A stretch of DNA of 64,000 nucleotides from Aulostomus chinensis (Eukaryota > Chordata > Actinopteri > Syngnathiformes > Aulostomidae): the NCBI GenBank assembly GCA_037954235.1, contig JBBMOA010000002.1:12275009-12339008 (forward strand), given 5' to 3'. The notes below the pieces were generated by a model. That model had not been told where the DNA came from, searched no databases, and was given only the letters and a program-made list of their open reading frames with translations. A program made the position numbers and the translations under genes. This document shows, piece after piece, positions 60,555 to 64,000 of this stretch (position 1 is the first letter of the stretch; each line of letters starts with the position of its first letter).

Positions 60555-61173
60555 TGTTACTTTGTGCACATTGAACAGATTCAATTTTACAAGAGGCATA
60601 GTGATAATGGAGGAGAACACATAGTGTAATGCTCCGGTGAGACACAAAGAGATGTGGTGGCAAACAAAGTCAAGACAAGGTCACTGTGGCTGAGAGGTAA
60701 AAGCAGTGGCACGCCTCGCTGCACGCCGCCATCCCTCCAGAGGCAAAACAACCTGGCGTCACCTTTTCCCAGAAATCAGCGAAATGACCAGCGCATTTTG
60801 GAATCCAAACAACACACTGTGTGACATTAAACACAGGAAGGTCAGGAAGAGGGAGATGGAGGAGACAGCTTTGCCTTTATAGCGAGTGTAGTAGCTCTGA
60901 CATGTTTCGACCTGGACCGTATGACATAGCTGGGTTAAGTTTATTTCCAGGCGTTGGTTTTCTGTTGTTCTCGTGTCTCATTCTCATCTATAGCGTGTCA
61001 AAAGCTCGTCTCGTTTTTAACTTTGATGAAGCATGTTTTAAAGCTCTGGAGGTACAAGAACGCAGCTTCTGTGTCAGCCTGTTCTCAACCCTGGTGGACC
61101 ATCAGTATGGGATACTAATGTTAAATTGGTCCTTTACAGACTGTAGTACCCCTTTCACACTGAAAAACGTGTG
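60552..61173. other. Non-coding stretch
   Basis: No gene seen. The phrase CCCCTTTCACACTGAAAAAC at 61149 resembles ends of Harbinger-type MITEs in fish and may border the element containing the next feature. Confidence 0.4.
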
Positions 61174-61593
61174 TCAACATGGGTTTTTGTACCCGCGTGT
61201 GCTCGGCATTAGGGCGCATTCAAGCTTCCAGCAGACCCGGGTCTGAGCTCCTGCTGTGAGGGCTGAGTGCCTGTGTTTTTCTCTATCGTACGTCATCGCA
61301 CTGACGTCATCATTACACAGAAACGTGCGCCGGAACACAGAGAGGTAAACAAACGACAACATGGACGTCGTTGAGTCGAACATTAGCGTTGTCGTTGCGC
61401 ACATTGTAATGTTGTCATAAGGCCACTCAGACCACCCCATGCCGCTCCTGTTCATCCTGTCGTTTATTAAGAACTGTTTTTTAAGGGCCTTCAGCTTGTT
61501 GATGACCTGCCTGGTGGTCCGGTCAAACACGCGCTCCCTCAAAATGCCAGCGATGTTTCCATAAATCCTGTACGGTGTCGCCGGATTTCCACT
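61174..61593 (-). pseudogene. Myb/SANT-like DNA-binding domain fragment, Harbinger-type
   Basis: The open minus-strand frame begins after an in-frame TAA at 61594-61596 and reads SGNPATPYRIYGNIAGILRE, RVFDRTTRQVINKLKALKKQ, FLINDRMNRSGMGWSEWPYD and onward to a stop near 61174. The block IYGNIA...F.RT..QVINKLK.LKK...D..NRSG.G..WP has the spacing of the Myb/SANT-like (trihelix) DNA-binding domain encoded beside the transposase in PIF/Harbinger elements. After WPYDNI the sequence loses resemblance. The front of the domain (first helix Trp) is missing. A 14-bp palindrome CAGACCCGGGTCTG at 61232-61245 is also typical of this element class. Most likely it is a relic, not a host gene. Confidence 0.5.
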
Positions 61594-62066
61594 TTACTGC
61601 AGATGACGAGCAGCTCAATATCGTAAGAAGTCATTTAAATCTGCGTGAAGGAAGTGTCTCAATCTGTTTATGTTTGCTGTCACATCTCAGAGTCGTTGCA
61701 AATGAGAAAGTTGGTGGCTGTTACACTTTTGACTCTGAAGTCAAAGACTTCTCTGGAGAGTCTGGCATTGGTGGGACTCATCAACTAACCTGCCTCCTTG
61801 TAGATGAAGAAGAAGGGGTCTTTCTCCTTATCGTACATAGCTGCAGCAACATTTATCCTGTGTTTAACTCATCCTCTGCAGAGCAGTGAGGGGCAGCACT
61901 CGGGGACCAACTCCAGATCTTTCTGCCAGTGTTTCCGTCAGGAGCCCCGAAAGGAGAACTGACCTGATATATGTATTAAATGTGAGGGGAAACTGGAGCA
62001 CACGCTGTCTTTCTGGCTTTATATTTACATGAAAATGGCACGTGTCTAATATAGATGGAAGTAAGC
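61594..62066. other. No confident gene
   Basis: On minus, 61790-61840 could be a 51-base exon (MYDKEKDPFFFIYKEA between CTGCAG and GTTAGT). It joins the next acceptor in a frame other than that of the Myb-like block, so it is not called. Confidence 0.3.
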
Positions 62067-62112
62067 GCTGATGTCAGCAAACAGGCTGATGTCAGCAAAC
62101 AGGCTGCTGCCA
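62067..62112. repeat. 18-bp tandem repeat containing TGATGTCA
   Basis: GCTGATGTCAGCAAACAG occurs at 62067 and 62085 exactly, with a diverged third start (GCTGCTGCCAGC). Each unit holds GCTGATGTCAGC, a near-palindrome close to a CRE / MAF-type element. Confidence 0.85.
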
Positions 62113-64000
62113 GCGTCACTCTTGGTGTTTGGTGTCAAATTGTTGAAAATGCGCCCTAGACTCGAACGTTCCAGAATGAACTGTGACCACAACGGGCAAC
62201 ACCACCATCTTATTGCTCTTTTTATATGAGAGAACTGAACAGTTTCATTTTTGAGAAGAATTACCTTGAACAGCTGGTGAACGCTCACATGTAGCTCTAC
62301 TAGCTGCTACAGGAGAGAAGAAATCAAGATGAAGAAGAAGTGTGACTGACCCTGGTCACTGAGCAGCTTTGGAGGGAAAGACCAGCTGTCCTTTTGCTTA
62401 ACACTTCCCCTGACCTGAAGGTGAACTTGGCACAGCAGATGTTTCATTGCACGGTCCACTAATATTCAATGAACAAGTCATTTCACAAAATTTGGAGAGA
62501 AACTTATTGTGACAAAGCCTGACAGTGGTGGACATGCAGCTAGAAGACAGTTCAGGGAAACTCATCTTGAGACAAAGCGGGGTGACGGAGGGAGGCATGG
62601 AGTAGAAGAGGGGAGCAGAGCAGCGTCACAGCTTTGACTGTGTGAACTGTTGCAGAAAAACATGGGAGTCTCCTGCCTTAATGAGCCTGGCCGTCTGTAA
62701 ACACATTCGACACTCTGTGACCTCCTGGCATACTCAAATCCAGGCCAGCATGACACGGCTTTAATGATCCCAACTTTCTCACCCTTCACACTTTTTTCTC
62801 TTCCTGTATGTAATGGCCATTTGGTGCAAAGCTGAGGAGCCCTGGGATGAAGTATCGGAGTTCAGTCTGCAACAAAATCCTCAAATTTCATCAATGTCAA
62901 CCACTGGTGCTCCTACTGGGGTCCAGAAATTGGTGCAGCAGCATCAAACTGCAGCAACACCCTTCTGATGAAGAGTGTTCCCTGCCCAGCTAACGCAACG
63001 GCCTTTAATAAAAACATCCCGGGAAACACAGAAGCCTTTTTTAAACACCCTATTATTGTGTAAGTCTTGCATGTCCAAGTGAGGTGCAGATCCAAGTTTC
63101 TTGCGTCACGCAAATGTACAGGAAACACGGGAATTTATTCCTGCAAGATCAAGGTAGCAATACATTACTGCTGTTCTTGACACAAAATATACATCTTTCT
63201 TCTGAATGTACGGTTAATTAAAACTACAAAAGTAAGCAGGACTAGACATCAAAGGTTGCTGCTAGTGATGGCCTCTGCTGAAAACATGACGCAGACACTT
63301 CAGTGTAAAGCTCAACATGTACAACATGTTCTCTTGACTTCAACCACCTCTGATGCCATAGTACGCCCAAAGGACCCTCGGATCCTCCGCCATGACAATA
63401 TGACATCACCTGATCTAGATTTCTTTCTGGATCAATTCCAAAATGGAGCAGATTGTCCCTTAATCTAAGTTCTATTATTCAACTAAATTTAATCAAAGTC
63501 TTTCCACAACTTTAAGTTCTCCTGCTAACAGACAAGCAAAAGCTGGTGATCACGTGACCTCCTTGACGGCAGTAGCGATGAATCCTGAGCACATGCATTA
63601 TAATGCTGCATTCACATGGAATCTGGATGATTGAGAGAGACAAAGACAGTCGGACAGAAGGGCAAAACAACTCCCCAACTGTTTAATCTGCTTAGCTAAT
63701 ATAAGGCTAGTGTTCCATCATCTGGGCCTACAATTGTTTTAAGAAAAACTCCTCAGCTTCTCAGTGTCCAGATCAGCCACGTTTCTTCCTGTGCGAGGGA
63801 GCAGCCGAACACCTTATTTTATTTCTACACAAACCATGAACGTTTTCTCAGCCTCTCCTCAAAATACTTACTGTTTCATTGTCTACCTGACCGGCAACTT
63901 CATCAAAAGAACACTGAGGTTGTAGAAAGTGTGTCAGACAGAAAGGTTACCGGCTCAGCGGGATGGAAAACAACAATGTCTGAATTGAGAAGCTGAACCC
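62113..64000. other. No confident gene
   Basis: Only short frames without domain or splice support. Nothing repeat-like was recognised to the window end. Confidence 0.4.

Noticed and set aside
61790..61840. 51-base minus exon MYDKEKDPFFFIYKEA
   Set aside because: Splice borders are fair, but it joins the next acceptor in a frame that stops after about 24 codons and differs from the Myb-like frame.

Overview
This window looks like nuclear DNA from a teleost fish. The evidence is long (CA)n, (TG)n, (AT)n and (ATCC)n microsatellites, a decayed fish-type Tc1 transposase, many copies of one tRNA-derived SINE family that ends in an (ATCC)/(GGAT) tail, a LINE 3' end with reverse-transcriptase coding sequence, and AT-rich non-coding DNA with intron-like splice signals. 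Nothing prokaryotic is present. Most open reading frames in the window are short and accidental.

One clear protein-coding gene was found, on the + strand at about 27.5-30.4 kb. Its large last exon (28753-30439, 561 codons after its first internal Met) contains seven near-identical 60-bp units (29401-29820). Each unit encodes an acidic 20-residue repeat, and more diverged units lie on both sides. Two upstream exons (27955-28055 and 28169-28321) join it with matching splice phase. A 12-nt candidate start exon (27555-27566) completes a model of about 650 residues. I do not recognise the family.

Region by region: 1-0.4 kb is a Tc1-like pseudogene. At 2.3-4.3 kb there is a CpG-richer block and a chain of well-spliced but non-coding exon candidates. 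From 4.8 to 27 kb the sequence is intergenic or intronic, with microsatellites, SINE copies (12.9, 16.5, 22.3 and 26.4 kb), a 1.16-kb hAT-like non-autonomous element (19.5-20.65 kb) and a small palindromic 15-bp array (23.1 kb). The repeat gene follows. From 31 to 38 kb there are nested repeats: a LINE-tail-like repeat, a full SINE with a 14-bp target-site duplication, a degenerate DNA transposon, and a LINE interrupted by a 109-bp MITE. SINE copies continue at 42.3 and 47.5 kb; the 42.3-kb copy lies in a segment that also occurs at 33.6 kb. From 48 to 64 kb there is a large TA/CA satellite tract, then mostly unique sequence with no confident gene, and at 61.2-61.6 kb a decayed Myb/SANT-like (Harbinger-type) fragment on the minus strand.

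The window therefore shows no multi-gene pathway. Its most interesting content is the unrecognised repeat-bearing gene and several cleanly readable insertion histories. Exon calls are by eye from splice signals and phase. No transcript or homology search was possible.
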